Positions 11,740 to 24,484 of a stretch of 64,000 bases of DNA are shown here, piece after piece. This DNA is from Chamaecyparis obtusa. Taxonomy: Eukaryota > Streptophyta > Pinopsida > Cupressales > Cupressaceae. The DNA lies in the NCBI GenBank assembly GCA_027943335.1, contig BSBK01000875.1, forward strand, positions 1 to 64,000, in the 5' to 3' direction. Every line of letters begins with the position of its first letter. Positions within the stretch are counted from its first letter, which is position 1. Made by a program: the position numbers and the translations under genes. A model generated the notes under the pieces. It was not told the DNA's origin and did no database searches. It saw only the letters and a list, made by a program, of their open reading frames with translations.

Positions 11740-12095
11740 TAGTCCTTGACTTCCTCCTGGAAGTCAGCAAAGAGGAACGGATGTGCTACTCTCATCAGAT
11801 CATAATCTTCCCATGTAGCAAAAGACTCATCATTTGGATCCCATTGGACCCTTACCTACCTTATTTTTCTGCCCCGTAAATCCAGAGCTCTGTCCTGAAT
11901 AACCTGAACTGGTTCCATCATAATTTGGCCATCTATTACCTGCAGATCATTCCAATTAAGAACATGTGCAATATCAAGATTATATTTACGTAGAACAGAA
12001 ACATGAAAAACATTGTGAATACGAGATAGTCCCGGTGGTAGAGCTAATTTATAGGCAACTGGTCCAATTCGCTCCAAGATTTCAAAAGGGCCCAC
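11740..12095 (-). pseudogene. Integrase C-terminus and chromodomain-like tail, chromovirus 2
   Basis: The stretch [20 protein letters not shown] is the GPY/F DNA-binding region of a gypsy integrase, followed by the [16 protein letters not shown] segment typical of chromoviruses. A one-base shift near 11860 then gives VRVQWDPNDESFATWED, a reduced chromodomain-like tail that ends at a TAG immediately before the polypurine tract. Position and motif match Del/Tekay-type elements. The frameshift makes it nonfunctional as written. Confidence 0.8.
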
Positions 12096-12099
12096 AAAT

Positions 12100-13179
12100 C
12101 GTGGTGCAAGTTTATATCATTTCCCATAACGAATAGGACTCTTCCTAGGTCTCACCCTAAGAAACACTTTGTCACCCACCACAAATTGATGATCAATTTT
12201 ATGCTGATCAGCATACTTTTTCTGTCTGTCCTGAGCAGTGAAAAGGTGTTCTCTGATTCTCTTCACCTATTGTTCCATTTCCAGCAACAACTCAGGTCCT
12301 AAAAGTACTCTGTCATCCAAATTATCCCAACTCAAGGGCATTCTGCAAGGTCTTCCATATAGAGCCTGAAATGGAGCCATTCCTATAGAACTGTGGTAAC
12401 CATTGTTGTAAGCAAATTCCACAAGATGCAGATACTCTTCCCACTTGTTCCTGCCTATCCATGACGTACATTCTGAGCATGTCTTCCAGAATTTGATTGA
12501 CACGTTCAGTTTGTCCATCCATTTTCAGATGATAGGCGGAACTAAAATTCAGTTGAGTACCTAAATCCTGTTGCAAAGACCTCCAAAAAGCAGAAGTAAA
12601 TACTGGATCCCTGTCTGAAATTATCTTTTTGGGAATCCCGTGCAATCTAACCACTTGTTCCATATAGATTCTGGCCACTGAAGACGCACTGTAAGTAGAC
12701 CTAATCGGAATGAAGTGAGCTACCTTAGTCAAATGGTCCACAATAACCATGATTGCGTCATGACGCCTAGCAGTGAGTGGTAACCCAACAATAAAATCAA
12801 TAGAAATGGTGTCCCATTTCCATTCAGGAACACTATGAGACTGAAGTAACCCCGCTGGATGTTGATGTTCAGCCTTAACCCTCTGGCATTCCAAACATCT
12901 TGCCACAAAGTCGGCTACATCCCTTTTCATTCCGGGCCAATAATAATGTCGTTTGAGATCAGCATGCATTTTCTTAACACCCGGATGAGCTGAATATGGT
13001 GCTTTATGGGCTTCAACCATGACCAAACCATGCAAGCTTCCTATATCAGGAACATAAATACTGCCCCGATAGACTAATAGCCCCTCCGAATTGATGGAAT
13101 ATCCCTCAAACTGACCTTCCATCAAACTGCCACTATCAATTACAGCCTTAACTTCTGAATACCACTGATCTGCTGACAA
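12100..13179 (-). pseudogene. Integrase of chromovirus 2
   Basis: The minus-strand frame 12322-13179 holds the zinc-binding HHCC region (HPGVKKMHADLKRHYYWPG, then CLECQRVKAEH). The catalytic core follows, with D in ISIDFIVG, D in SDRDPVF and E in DGQTERVN, so all three acidic residues are present. Near 12490 the frame shifts and the protein continues in 12267-12518 (EYLHLVEFAYNNGYHSS and ALYGRPCRMPL). It is preceded by RNase H and followed by the C-terminal tail, the normal pol order. Frameshifts rule out a complete enzyme. Confidence 0.88.
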
Positions 13180-13199
13180 GTTCTATAGAATTTTCTCCT

Positions 13200-13795
13200 T
13201 CAAATCCACCATTAAGATCAAGGAAACAATCTCATGACGCCTCCTACTAAGAGCATCAACTACTACATTTTCTTTTCCTTGAACATATTTTACCTCAAAA
13301 TCGTATTCACACAAAAACTCCATCCATCTTCGCTGCCTAGCGTTAAGATTGGGCTGTGTGAATAGATACTACAAACTTCTATGATCAGTATGCAACTCAA
13401 AATGTTGACCGAGAAGAAAATGTCGCCACTTAGTCAAAGCATGCATAACTGCTGCCAATTCTAAGTCATGAGTGGGATAATTAACTTCATGATTCTTAAG
13501 TTTCCTAGATTCATAGGCTATCACCTCGGCCATCCTGCATCAACACTACTCCAATGCCATCTAAAGAAGCATCTGTACACACTACAAATTCCTTCGAAGG
13601 ATCAGGTACTGCCAAGACAGGAGCACTAGTCAAGCATTCCTTAAGCTTACGAAATGCTACCTCGCACTCTTCTGTCCAAGCAAATTTTTTCCCTTTCCTT
13701 TGCAAGGAAGTAATAGGATGAGCAATTTTAGAGAAATTGGACACAAATCTTCGATAGTAACTTGCCAATCCCATGGAACTATGAACTTCTGACAC
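13200..13795 (-). pseudogene. RNase H of chromovirus 2
   Basis: At 13511-13795 the connection domain (LASYYRRFVSNFSKIAHPI) and the start of RNase H (VVCTDASLDGIGVVL) are open. Downstream to about 13200 more RNase H sense can be read only with frame changes and stops, including a segment equivalent to ALSRR near 13240. The domain would degrade the RNA strand of the RNA-DNA hybrid during reverse transcription. It is degenerate here. Confidence 0.75.
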
Positions 13796-13799
13796 ATTG

Positions 13800-14567
13800 G
13801 TTGGAGCTGGCCAATTTATAATAGCCTGGATCTTGGAAGGATCAACAGCTATCCCATCCCCTGAAATGATATGACCTAAATAGCAAATCTCCTTCTTGAA
13901 GAACTCACATTTCGCTAAATTAACATAAAGCTTGTTCCTTTGAGATAATCTAGAATTTGCTCGAGATGTTGCTCATGCTCTTCAACAGAGTTAGAATACA
14001 CCAGAATATCATCCAAGAAAACTACAACAAATTTGTCCAGATACTCTCTGAGTACATTATGCATCAAATTCATAAAGACTGAAGGTGCATTAGTCAACCC
14101 GAATGGCACCACTGAAAATTCATAGTGTCCATATCTGGTATGAAAAGCTGTCTTATGAATACTGACTCTTGGATTCTAAGTTGATGATATCTCGATTTAA
14201 GATCAATCTTTGAGAAGATACGAGCACCCTTGACCTGATCAAACAAGTCATCAATCCTAGGCAAAGGGATACCTGTTCCAGATAGTGACCTTGTTCAACT
14301 GCCGGTAGTCAATACAAAGTCTCAAGAGCTATCCTTCTTCTTGACAAAGATAACTGGTGCACCCCAAGGTGATACACTAGGATGGGATCAGTCCTTTACC
14401 CAAAATCTCTTCTAACTAAATTTTAAGTTCATTCAATTCTTGCACTGTCATACGGTATGGAGCTTTGGAAATTGGTTCAGTTCCCAGGTACCAAATCAAT
14501 TCGGAAATCAATTTCCCTTTTAGGGGGTACGCCAGGAATCTCTTCCAGCAAAAACATCAGAAAACCT
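13800..14567 (-). pseudogene. Reverse transcriptase of chromovirus 2
   Basis: The palm region is open at 13915-14112 ([15 protein letters not shown] and the catalytic FLDDILVYS, equivalent to YXDD). The fingers region upstream (14120-14567) is recognisable only across several frameshifts. It lies directly between protease and RNase H. It is more damaged than the RT of chromovirus 1 although the LTR ages are similar. Confidence 0.8.
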
Positions 14568-15059
14568 CTACAACACTGGATGATCAAGAGAAGTGTCTCC
14601 TGCAACAACATCCTCCAAATCATTCACAGTGATAGCGAATATCTTGCAGCCTTTTCGGACACACCTTACCAATTGCTTGGCAGAAATGGTTCTGACTGAG
14701 ATAGGTCTTTTTACCCCAACAATAATCTTGGGTGCCCCCAAGTCATCAACACACTTGACCACTTTGCCCAAACAATTGATCACTGCTTGATGTTGTTCAA
14801 GCCAATCCATACCCAGAACTATATCATAGGATCCCAATGGAATTACCCTAAGATCCACTAAAGTAATAAAGGATTTCAACTGAACCTTGCACCCTGGAGC
14901 TATTACCCCAGCCTCTACTTGAGACCCCGAAGCTAACTCCACTTGCCATAAGATATTAGCTCTAGCCACTGGAATACCACTCTGTGTAGCTAAGCTAGAA
15001 GAAATAAAGGAATTGGTAGCACCAGAATCAAACAAAATGGATATCTCCCTACCTTGCAT
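14568..15059 (-). pseudogene. Aspartic protease of chromovirus 2
   Basis: This is an open frame of 163 codons with the active-site motif ILFDSGATNSFIS near its start and the fold-supporting GMDWLEQHQAVINC about 80 residues later, as in plant gypsy retropepsins. It would cut the Gag-Pol polyprotein. It is open throughout, but separated by frameshifts from gag on one side and RT on the other. Confidence 0.82.
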
Positions 15060-15104
15060 TTTACCTCTAGCCTCAATGACTGTGTTCTGATGCTCTGCCT
15101 GCTT

Positions 15105-16320
15105 CTAGTCCAAGGTTGCAAATACACGGTGGTTCCATGCTGAATCACTCACCATAGCCCTCTGACCTGGGTGGATTAACCTCTGATCTCTGTTTGACCA
15201 AACCAGGACATTGAGCCTGATAATGTCCTTTCTACCCACAACGAAACAAGTCACAGTCCTCTTGAAATCCCTACTCTGAGAAAGTGTACTACTCTGAATA
15301 CTCTGCGACTGCTGATGAGGTTTAAATTGATTAGACCCCCTATTATTCCTGTTAGATGATGTGGGTTTGTCAAACTTTCTCTTTTTTGAACTTTCCACCA
15401 AAAAATCTAGTTTTGAGGTTGCCTTGAGACTACTTCGGACTCCTGAAATCACTCTGACTAGGTGGATTCACACTTGCTTTAGGGAATGACCCATGGTACC
15501 CTAACTTCATCTCAATAAGCTTGGCTCTCTTAGAAGCCTCCTGCATAGTCATAGGTTTAAAGGTCCTCGCCTCTTCACCTATTTTGGGATTGAGTCCCCT
15601 GATGAAATGCTTTACCAAAGCCTTATTGTCCTCCGTCCACCCTGAGTATTTCTTGAGTTCGTAGAACCTTCGTTCATAGGTCCTCTACTGAAGCACCCTT
15701 CTGCAAAATATTGAAGAACTCTTCTGTACGGGCTTGCTGCCAGTACTCAGACATAAACCTCTCCTTAAAGCATTCCAAAAAGAGTTCCCATGTCACCTGA
15801 GAGATATCTATTCCCAGTTTATCCAACTCTTGCTCCCACCAAATAGAAGCAAAATTCCTGAGCTGCATGACCATCCACCGCACCTTCACATTGCTCTGGT
15901 AACGGTGCAAAATAAAACATCGCTCGATGTTCAACAACCAAGCTTCAGCTACGGTACCTTCTTCTGTCCCATAAAATGGTGGTCCTTTAATCTTGGACAG
16001 ATCTTTAATCTGTGCCCTGACAACAGGATCTTCCTCAATAAGAGGACATCAACATGAACCTGAGGCACTGGAGGATTTACTCCCCCACCTAGAAAATGAT
16101 TATTAGCCTCAATATTATCCAATCGATCCAAAATTCATTGGAAAACATTAGCATGAGATCCCCTTGTTCATCCTGATTGACACCTTGCCCGATGGGGTTA
16201 TTTCCATCCGCATCCTGGTGTCTGGGATTCTACCATGGCCCCTACCTCTGCCTCTGCCTCTTTCGCATTAGCATTGACTGGGCCACCGCGTCCCTGAGCT
16301 CCTCTTGTAAGGGGAGGCAT
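15105..16320 (-). pseudogene. gag of chromovirus 2
   Basis: The likely start is the ATG at 16318-16320 (MPPLTRGAQGRGG), about 105 bp from the LTR. The capsid core is spread over three frames: 15674-15937 (LRNFASIWWEQELDKL and FKERFMSEYW) and 15430-15618 (FIRGLNPKI, ASKRAKLIEMKLGY), then a basic linker and a zinc knuckle near 15210-15250 (CG, KGHYQAQC). A TAG lies inside the knuckle. Gag would form the particle that packages the RNA. At least three frameshifts are present. Confidence 0.82.
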
Positions 16321-16407
16321 ACTAGCAACCTGAGACAGACAACTACCGTTAAAAGACTACACAACAAGCGAACTAAACCCTTAACCCGAAGTCCTAGCTA
16401 AAGAAAC

Positions 16408-16422
16408 TTGGCTCTGATACCA
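16408..16422 (-). promoter_or_regulatory. Primer-binding site of chromovirus 2
   Basis: Minus-strand TGGTATCAGAGCCAAG lies two bases inside the 5' LTR and matches the 3' end of plant initiator tRNA-Met over a longer stretch than in chromovirus 1. Confidence 0.92.
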
Positions 16423-18162
16423 AATGTAACACCCACCCAATAACTAGGTGACGAAACCAAAATAAAATCATCCAAAAACATACACCAAAAGGAGATAACA
16501 AAATTTTTTTTCATTTAACTTCCATAAAACTGAATATATAAGTTTACAAACTGTCTTACAAAGTTGTTCATCACAAATTTCTGATTACAAAGAGTTACAT
16601 CAGTACTCTTAATTGAAATGATTCAAATACAAATGTAGGAAATCTGCCTAAGTTTCCCTATAAGATCTATAAACTACCCTAATGATCAACATTATTGTTA
16701 CAATCTATTTCCCATAAATTTTAACCAGCGGCCAACCACTGACCCAGATTCATAGTTTTATCCATGTAGGTTCCTGAAATAACAAATAAGAACACAACAC
16801 CACAAAACAAATAGGGCTCAGCATAATACAATACACATAAACCTCCATGATAAACCTGCAATCAATAAGCATCATAATGAACATATTTCATATACCATAA
16901 AACTCATTTTGAACCAAAACATTATTATCTCATTACAAACAGTCACATAATATAGAAGAAAAGACAACATGTTTATGATGAAATAACTCGCAGTCAGAAT
17001 TCCAGAAAGATGATGCACATATCACTGAGATGTTTTAAACACTGAAGAGTCAAGATTCTGCACCCATGGTTTTGCCCATGACATATCTTACAGTGCAAGG
17101 TAATCTGTACTCCCGTAATAAACTTAACAGTGCACATAGCTATCTATTAATCTGTTTAATTAACGTAACAGTACCTTATGCCCCATACTCCATTCTAGAT
17201 CACGCAAATCATAGACATAGGGGAGGCCAATTATCTTTTTAAATTAAAACCCAAACCCAATAAATTTAAAGGTTATCACTTGTTCACTGAATTGGTTCTC
17301 CCCAATTCAGCATCTCCACATGTGATCATCTTCTGAAATTCTTCACAAACACATGCTAACTAAAATAACCAGAAACCATCATGCAAATAGAAATCTATCT
17401 ATTTAACCACATGATACATTCAGCCTGGTAATGGAACAGTACAAAGATATACATTTTATCTTACAATTCCATTTCATATTTCTTTTCCATCCAGCTATTT
17501 CACAATAGCAGAACTAAGAAAGATTTCAGCTTAAACATCTTATTCACAACTTGTAAGATAAAGTACAATTGTCACCCATAAGACAATAAAATAGAACTGT
17601 GAACATATTCAGTCCAAAAAGTAACACAATAAAACACTTAACTGAAATAATGATAAATCAAATTGCCTAAAGTGTCTATTGACAGTGAAACTCGAATACA
17701 TAACTAGCACAGACACATCTTAATAGACATCCACAGCTAAGTTCCACAATTACTTTCAATGAAACGTTGAATAGAATTACACTAACTTCTTTAAAATATA
17801 ACTAATAACCCCACCGAATTCCACAAGATGTAATGACACCACTCAAAAAAATAGATTCCAACATCTTACAATATGGATATCATTCTCCATTTAACAAACC
17901 GTTTTAATCACAAGTTGAATTTAACATCATTTTCCATTTACAGACCAATGACAACAACATTTCTACATTAAAGAAACATTATAACAGTAACAGAAGATAT
18001 TTCTACGTTCAGAGATTTTCTCTTCTTCTTTTTTAAAAAGAACTGTTCCTATACAAATCATTATTCACATCGACTTGCTATAGTTAACCAGTGAATAATC
18101 TTATTCCTATACGAATAAATTGACACTCAAAATTCTTTATTGCATAACACAAAATAGCTACG

Positions 18163-18394
<232 letters not shown>

Positions 18395-20042
18395 GTATCC
18401 TCTGTTTACCTCATGTAACATTATCGAATACATTTACAACTTCAATATTTTCAACAACGACAACCATAGTATTCGGTGAAGAGACAGAGCACTAATACAG
18501 TGACTGGTTAAATGACCATCTGATGATTTTAACAATCGACAATAAAAATAGGAGTTGCTTAACAACTATGTAAACAAATCTCAAGCACCTCGACATCAAT
18601 AACTTAGTTAAGAAAATGCCCAAATACCCGAGAGCAATCAACTCTACATAGTCAACACATTAAACATCATGCATTTCGAAACCATTCACTATATCATTCT
18701 CGGTTACAACTGTGGTATTAATACCGTGTTTTCCCAATAACCATTTAACCACAACCTAAAACCTCCAATCCTAGCATCATACACGATACGCATTCTTGCA
18801 AAGCTAATAACTTAGCCCCTAGTGTTCGACACTTCAATAATAACAATACAAGCTGACAACACTATCTAGCAGAACTTTAACTACGAACAGACACCAACGA
18901 AAAAAAAACAACCCTCAAACAGAATCCACATTTTATAAGACTATGATTACTCCCAAATACCTTCACATATCTGCGGTCTACAGTTAAAAACTGATACAAT
19001 TTCTTGTTTCACACTACAAAAAAAATAAAAAAATAGAATGACATACGATACATGACCATGTCTGGTGTTTCGTTTCCCCTAAATCTCATTCACATTACCC
19101 TCGAAATGAATGCATCCGATACACATAGTACTGACATAAAAATTTCCCTATATTTTATTGCACTAAAACCCTCGACAAATACTTGAAAATGTTCATTACA
19201 CATTCAAACTGAGATCTCTTAAGAATATCTTATCTAATGATTTCACAGAGTTTCGAAACCAACTATCTATATACACTTCTACTTAAATATTTCATCATCT
19301 CAAACATGACATATCACAAAACAATACATGCATTTAACAGAGTAAATGAAAAACAACATAGTATAGAGGAGAATAGGGGTTAGATGCTGGCCCTGACCTG
19401 CACAATACCCTCTGAAAAAAAATCCAAGCTCTGGTCACCACAGAAGCCTTCAAACCAGCAGACAATAGCAACTCAAGAATGGAATACGAAGAAGCTATAC
19501 TGCCATCGAGATAAAGAAATGGCATCCTCATAATGGCCGCACTCACAGCCCCGAAAATCACCATATTAACCTCTGCAATAAACAGAGGAAGAAACCCCCA
19601 CAACATGCATCCCTTCCTCCAAAACCATCGCAACAATGGCAAACAAGAACTTCAGAAAGAAGATAACATTCATTAACTGCTCCTTACTAACCGCGAACGG
19701 CCTCCCACACTTGGCAAGCTGCGAGCCAAGTATGGTACCAACTCGCAGTCCACACACCCCAATGCACTGAACTAGTGCATGTAGAATTAACTCCCATAAC
19801 GTATCAAATGCCACCTTACCTTTGCCAATTCCCAAAGCTCGGCATCAAAGCCAACACATATGCCGATATCAAAACATAACTTCACAAAACCGCCACCACG
19901 CCAATGCATCTTCTCCTATGAATATGGGGTGGTCATAATACATTTATCTTATATGTATAAACATGTTTATATGTAATATGATCGCCTCTTATTCATATGA
20001 GAAGATGTTCCAATAAAAGATATAGTCCATTAACATGGCACA

Positions 20043-20280
<238 letters not shown>

Positions 20281-20725
20281 TCTAACGAAACAAATAGAAC
20301 AGAAGTTAATATTAACTGAGCACTAATTTAATAGACAAAATACATGATTTCATATAAACAGAGCTATTTAACTCAGATTTTAGAATCATATTGAATAACA
20401 TTATACGTGAACAAACGGAGCTTTCATTTCATAACAGAATTACAGAATGGGCATGATCAGAAAACCACTAAGATCTGAAAACTAAACACTCAAAATAAAT
20501 CCATAATAGAAACAGATTATATTATTGAATCCTTTGACAGTAACTAACATACCCACACATACAGATCTTAAAACATAAGGAACTACATTTAACAAATTTA
20601 CTAACTAACAAAGTATAATCAACTAACATAGAATTAATGTTTTCCAGTCTCAACTAACAACAAATAAGACATCAAGAGTACTTCTGATAAAAACTGAATG
20701 AAATAGGGTCAGGCATGACATCACT

Positions 20726-20940
20726 GATCTTGTTACAAAAGACACAAGAGGTGGTTAAGCCATGTCATGAATCCTGAGGGGAGTGCTAGCCATTTTTCCA
20801 ACAATCTCTCCCTTAGCATTACCCTAGGAGATTCAAACCTGTGACCAAGCTCTGATACCACTTGTTACAAAAGACATAGGAGGCAGTTAAGCCATGTCAC
20901 AAATCCTAAGGGGAGCGCTAACCATTTTTCCAACAGATCT
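20726..20940 (-). mobile_element. 205-bp TRIM/SMART-like LTR element with GATCT target duplication
   Basis: Two 73-bp direct repeats (20731-20803 and 20863-20935) begin TGTTAC and end CCAACA on the plus strand, so on the minus strand each runs TGTTGG...GTAACA. Between them are 59 bp containing TGGTATCAGAGCTTGG on the minus strand, two bases after the 5' LTR (an initiator-tRNA-Met primer site), and the purine-rich AAGGGAGAGA before the 3' LTR. GATCT flanks both sides (20726-20730, 20936-20940). These are the hallmarks of a non-autonomous LTR retrotransposon in miniature. It encodes no protein and would depend on proteins from another element. The repeats differ at 9 of 73 sites, all transitions, so it is old. 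Confidence 0.92.
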
Positions 20941-23728
20941 CCTCCCAATTACTTAGCCTAGTTTTCTTTAAGACCAATAGCAACCATCGAATCCACCATC
21001 GCACTTCCCTCTTTATAAGTGTAGGAATTAGTCATGCCTTGGAGATTGTTGAAAAGCTAATAGATTTCCAAAATAATGGTTATAACACACCACCCCGCAT
21101 TAACACTTCTTTTGATAGCCTCTGCCACCACTTTGGAATCTCCCTCAATTTTTAGCAGTTTGATGTTCATTTGAATGGAAAATTTAATCCCCCATAATAG
21201 AGCCATGCCCTCAGCTTAATTGACAGTGGAATTATTATGCGGCCCCACATAAGCCAAGAGGCAAGTGCCATTGCGGTCTCTTAACACACCCTCCCCCACC
21301 CTAGGCAAGAATATTAGCTTCCCCATCAAAATTTAATTTGGTCTAGCCTCTGTGTGGGGAAACCCATTAGGTAGCCTTCCTAGCCAACAACTTGGAGTCA
21401 TCAAACTTGGAGAAGCCCGTCAGCAGGTTCCAATTATCAGCCATTTTGATTTCCCAGGAAGAGTGGGGTGTCATGGGGAGTTTCCACTTAGTCATGCTGG
21501 CATTCTCACATAGGATCTTGGTTCCGAGATATAGGCAAGCCTTGGGCAAGGAACTAGACTCCCTGAATATCCTATTATTCCTTTCTTTCCAAATAGTCCA
21601 GCAGATGTGCGGAGGTAGAATTTTCCATAGGAGCTGGAGGAGGGGATGATTGGAGGGAGATCTCTATATAGTGAACTAGTGGACATCATTACCCAAAGCC
21701 CACGAGATTCCCAATTTTACAATAACTTCCTACCAAATGTTAGCGGCGTAATCATAGTGTATGAATAGGTGATTCACTGCTTCCTCCTCATTTTTGCATA
21801 GTACGCACGTGCTGGCCAATGAGAAGCCTCTTTTTATGAGGTTTTCCTGAGTTAAGACTTTACCATGCATAAGGGTCCACTAGAAGAAGTTGATTTTTGA
21901 TGTGAGCTGAGGAATCCATACCTTCATCCAATCCTCCAGATTATTCTCTTCCTTCAGAAGAAGGTTGTAAGTAGTCTTGACCGAGAAGGTACCCACTTGG
22001 GTGGGGGCCCAAATGATAGAATCTTGGCCACCAATTCCTAAGATTCTCACATTTCTCAAAATTTCCATGAGCTCATTAGCCAAGTGCTTTAGTTCTAATC
22101 TATCTTTGACTAAATTAGAAATATCTTTCCAATTCCCTCCAACAATGTAGTTGGAAGTTCTTTTGCCAAGGATAGGCCTGAGGTAGTTCATGAGGGGGTT
22201 GAATCTACTACCAAGGATAGGGCAATTTAGAATCCAATAGTCATTCCAAAATCTAATGGATCTCTCATCTCCAAGTTGACGGAAAGAACCTTTAGAGAGA
22301 AAGGTTTTACATTTGCAAATGTTTGCCCAAAGTTTGGAGCCATTGGGGAGGTCATTATCTTTGTACATCATCCCGTAGGGGTGCCCTTGAAGCTACTTAC
22401 CTTCCATTATCTTACACCAGTTAGCTTTCCTTTCCATGAGCTTTCAAGCCACTTTCATGGTGAGGGCTCTATTCATCAAGCCAATTCTCCTCAGGCCCGA
22501 ACCACCTAGACATTTTAGGAGACAAACTGTATCCCAATTAACCAAGGACATTCTCTTTTTCTCTTCAGAGCCAGCCCACAAAAAAGTTCTTTGTATTTTT
22601 TCTAACCTTTCTGCCATGTTGCTTTTGATCTTGAAGAGAGATAGAAAGTACACCGAGATCCCCTCGAGAGTAGAAGCCACCAGCTAAAGTTTACTATCAT
22701 TGCTTAAAATCTTCCCTTTCGTTCCATTAAGTTTTCTCTAGGTTCTTTCCAAGATGGAGTTCCAGAATTCATGGGACACCTCTTTAACCATGAGGAGAAG
22801 GCTTAAGTAGGTTGAGGGGAGTGAAGCCGAGTGACAACCCAGAATTTGAAGGACTTTGTTTTGTATCTCAATAGGAGTATTGAAGAAGAACATTCTACGC
22901 TTTTGATAATTAATACATTGTCCAAAAGCCTAGGCATAATTTTCTAGAATTTCCTTCCACTATTTGGCCTCAATCACCGAAGAATACCCAAAGAGGAAAG
23001 TGTCATCCACAAATTTCTCCAACATAATTTATTGCAAATTGGAAGCAGGTTTGACACCTTTAATTCTCCCCTTGGAGGATACCATAATCAAATTCCTCCT
23101 GAGGACTTCAGCCACCATAATAAATAGGTAGGGGGAGAGAGGATCACCCTGCCTGAGCCCCTTTTCAAGTTGAAAGAAATTACCAGGGGTGCCATTGACT
23201 AAAATAGAGAAGCTGAAAGTTTGAGTACATTCTTGGATAATGTGAATAATCTTCTCATTAAACCCCATCGTAGTGAGGATTTTTAGCAAGAAAGACCATT
23301 TAACTTTATCATAGGCTTTAGAGATATCAAGGTTGAAGGCCATACTTGGAACATTGCTCCTTTCCATGGAGTGGATGATTTCGTGAGTGGAGATAGTCGC
23401 ATCAAAGATCTGCCTTCCCAGAACAAAACCTTTCTAAGTAGTGTTGATTATCTTATCCAGGAGGGGCTTTATTCTTTTGACCAAGATCTTAGTGAGGATC
23501 TTGTAGAATGTATTGCAAAGGCTGATGGGCCTGAAATCTAGCATAGAGGTGGGGTTGTCATTCTTAGGGACTAGCACAATATAGGTTTTGTTATGTTTCC
23601 TTTATAGATGCTCCATTCTCAAGAACTCTATGGCAACATGGGTAACATCTAGTCCCACAATATCCCAGTATTCTTGAAAGAAAGCCGGGGGAAGCCATTG
23701 GGTCCTGAGGCTTTATAGGCACTCATAG
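20941..23728 (-). pseudogene. LINE (L1-type) ORF2, RT to RNase H, 5'-truncated
   Basis: This minus-strand non-LTR retrotransposon is broken at about 23728. In order: reverse transcriptase (23029-23367, with LDISKAYDKVKW and GLRQGDPLSPYLF; the catalytic FVDDT follows near 23010); the thumb and RT C-terminal region (22444-22680, IQRTFLWAGSEEKKR); the zf-RVT region (21880-22371, FWNDYW; CVLCKNEEE near 21800); and a plant-type RNase H (20960-21340, IEGDSKVVAEAI). The final codons lie across the chromovirus 2 insertion at 7577-7615. Endonuclease and ORF1 are missing, as expected for 5' truncation. Many stops and frameshifts show it is long dead. Confidence 0.9.
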
Positions 23729-23729
23729 C

Positions 23730-24215
23730 AAAGACCTATTAATTTGAACACTCGAGATGGATGTACAAATTTAACTCTATCATAACCTATTAGTTCACAT
23801 AAGACCAATGTACATATTTTAATATTTAGAACAAAATTAGGAGAATACATCTATGAATTTAACTTATATATTTTTAAAAAAATTGGATGAATAAAAGTGA
23901 GCTCGTGAACTATTTACAAAACTAAAATTAGATGAGTATAGATGTTACAAGTAATATTGACTTTGATTAACTATAAAAAAAAAAGCATCTATCTAACAAT
24001 AAGATCTATTAATTTGAACAATGAATATGGATGTAAAAATAACTCTATCATAGTCTATTAGTGAAGATAAGACCAATGTACATAGTTTAAAATTTAGAAC
24101 AAAATTAGGCAAATACAACTATGAATTTAACTTATATATTTAGAATAAAATTATATGAATAAAAGTGAGGTCATGAACTATTTAGAAAATGAAAATTTGA
24201 CGAATACAAGTGTCC
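23730..24215. repeat. Tandem duplication, two units of about 215 bp
   Basis: Unit 1 (about 23730-23950) and unit 2 (24001-24215) share segments such as CTATTAATTTGAACA, AAGACCAATGTACAT and TAGAACAAAATTAGG in the same order and orientation, with a period of about 271 bp. Unit 1 begins exactly where the LINE ends, so the LINE truncation point may lie at a unit boundary. No coding sense seen. Confidence 0.8.
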
Positions 24216-24484
24216 ATTGAAATACATAAATAGATCATGTCTATGTTATTCTAGAGGTCCTGCACCATAAAAATAAATGTAGAATTGTTAGTAAATATAT
24301 ATTTAAATGTAAACTTCATTTAATGTCAATTTTAATTTATTTCAAATTTATCTTTAAATTATCTCTACATGACACTTGAAAGAAGACATCTACATATGGA
24401 ACAACATATAAAAATAAGATAAATTTAACAAAAACTTACATTTATAAATTTGATTCAACCTAATGTACCATCAACATCCTCTAT

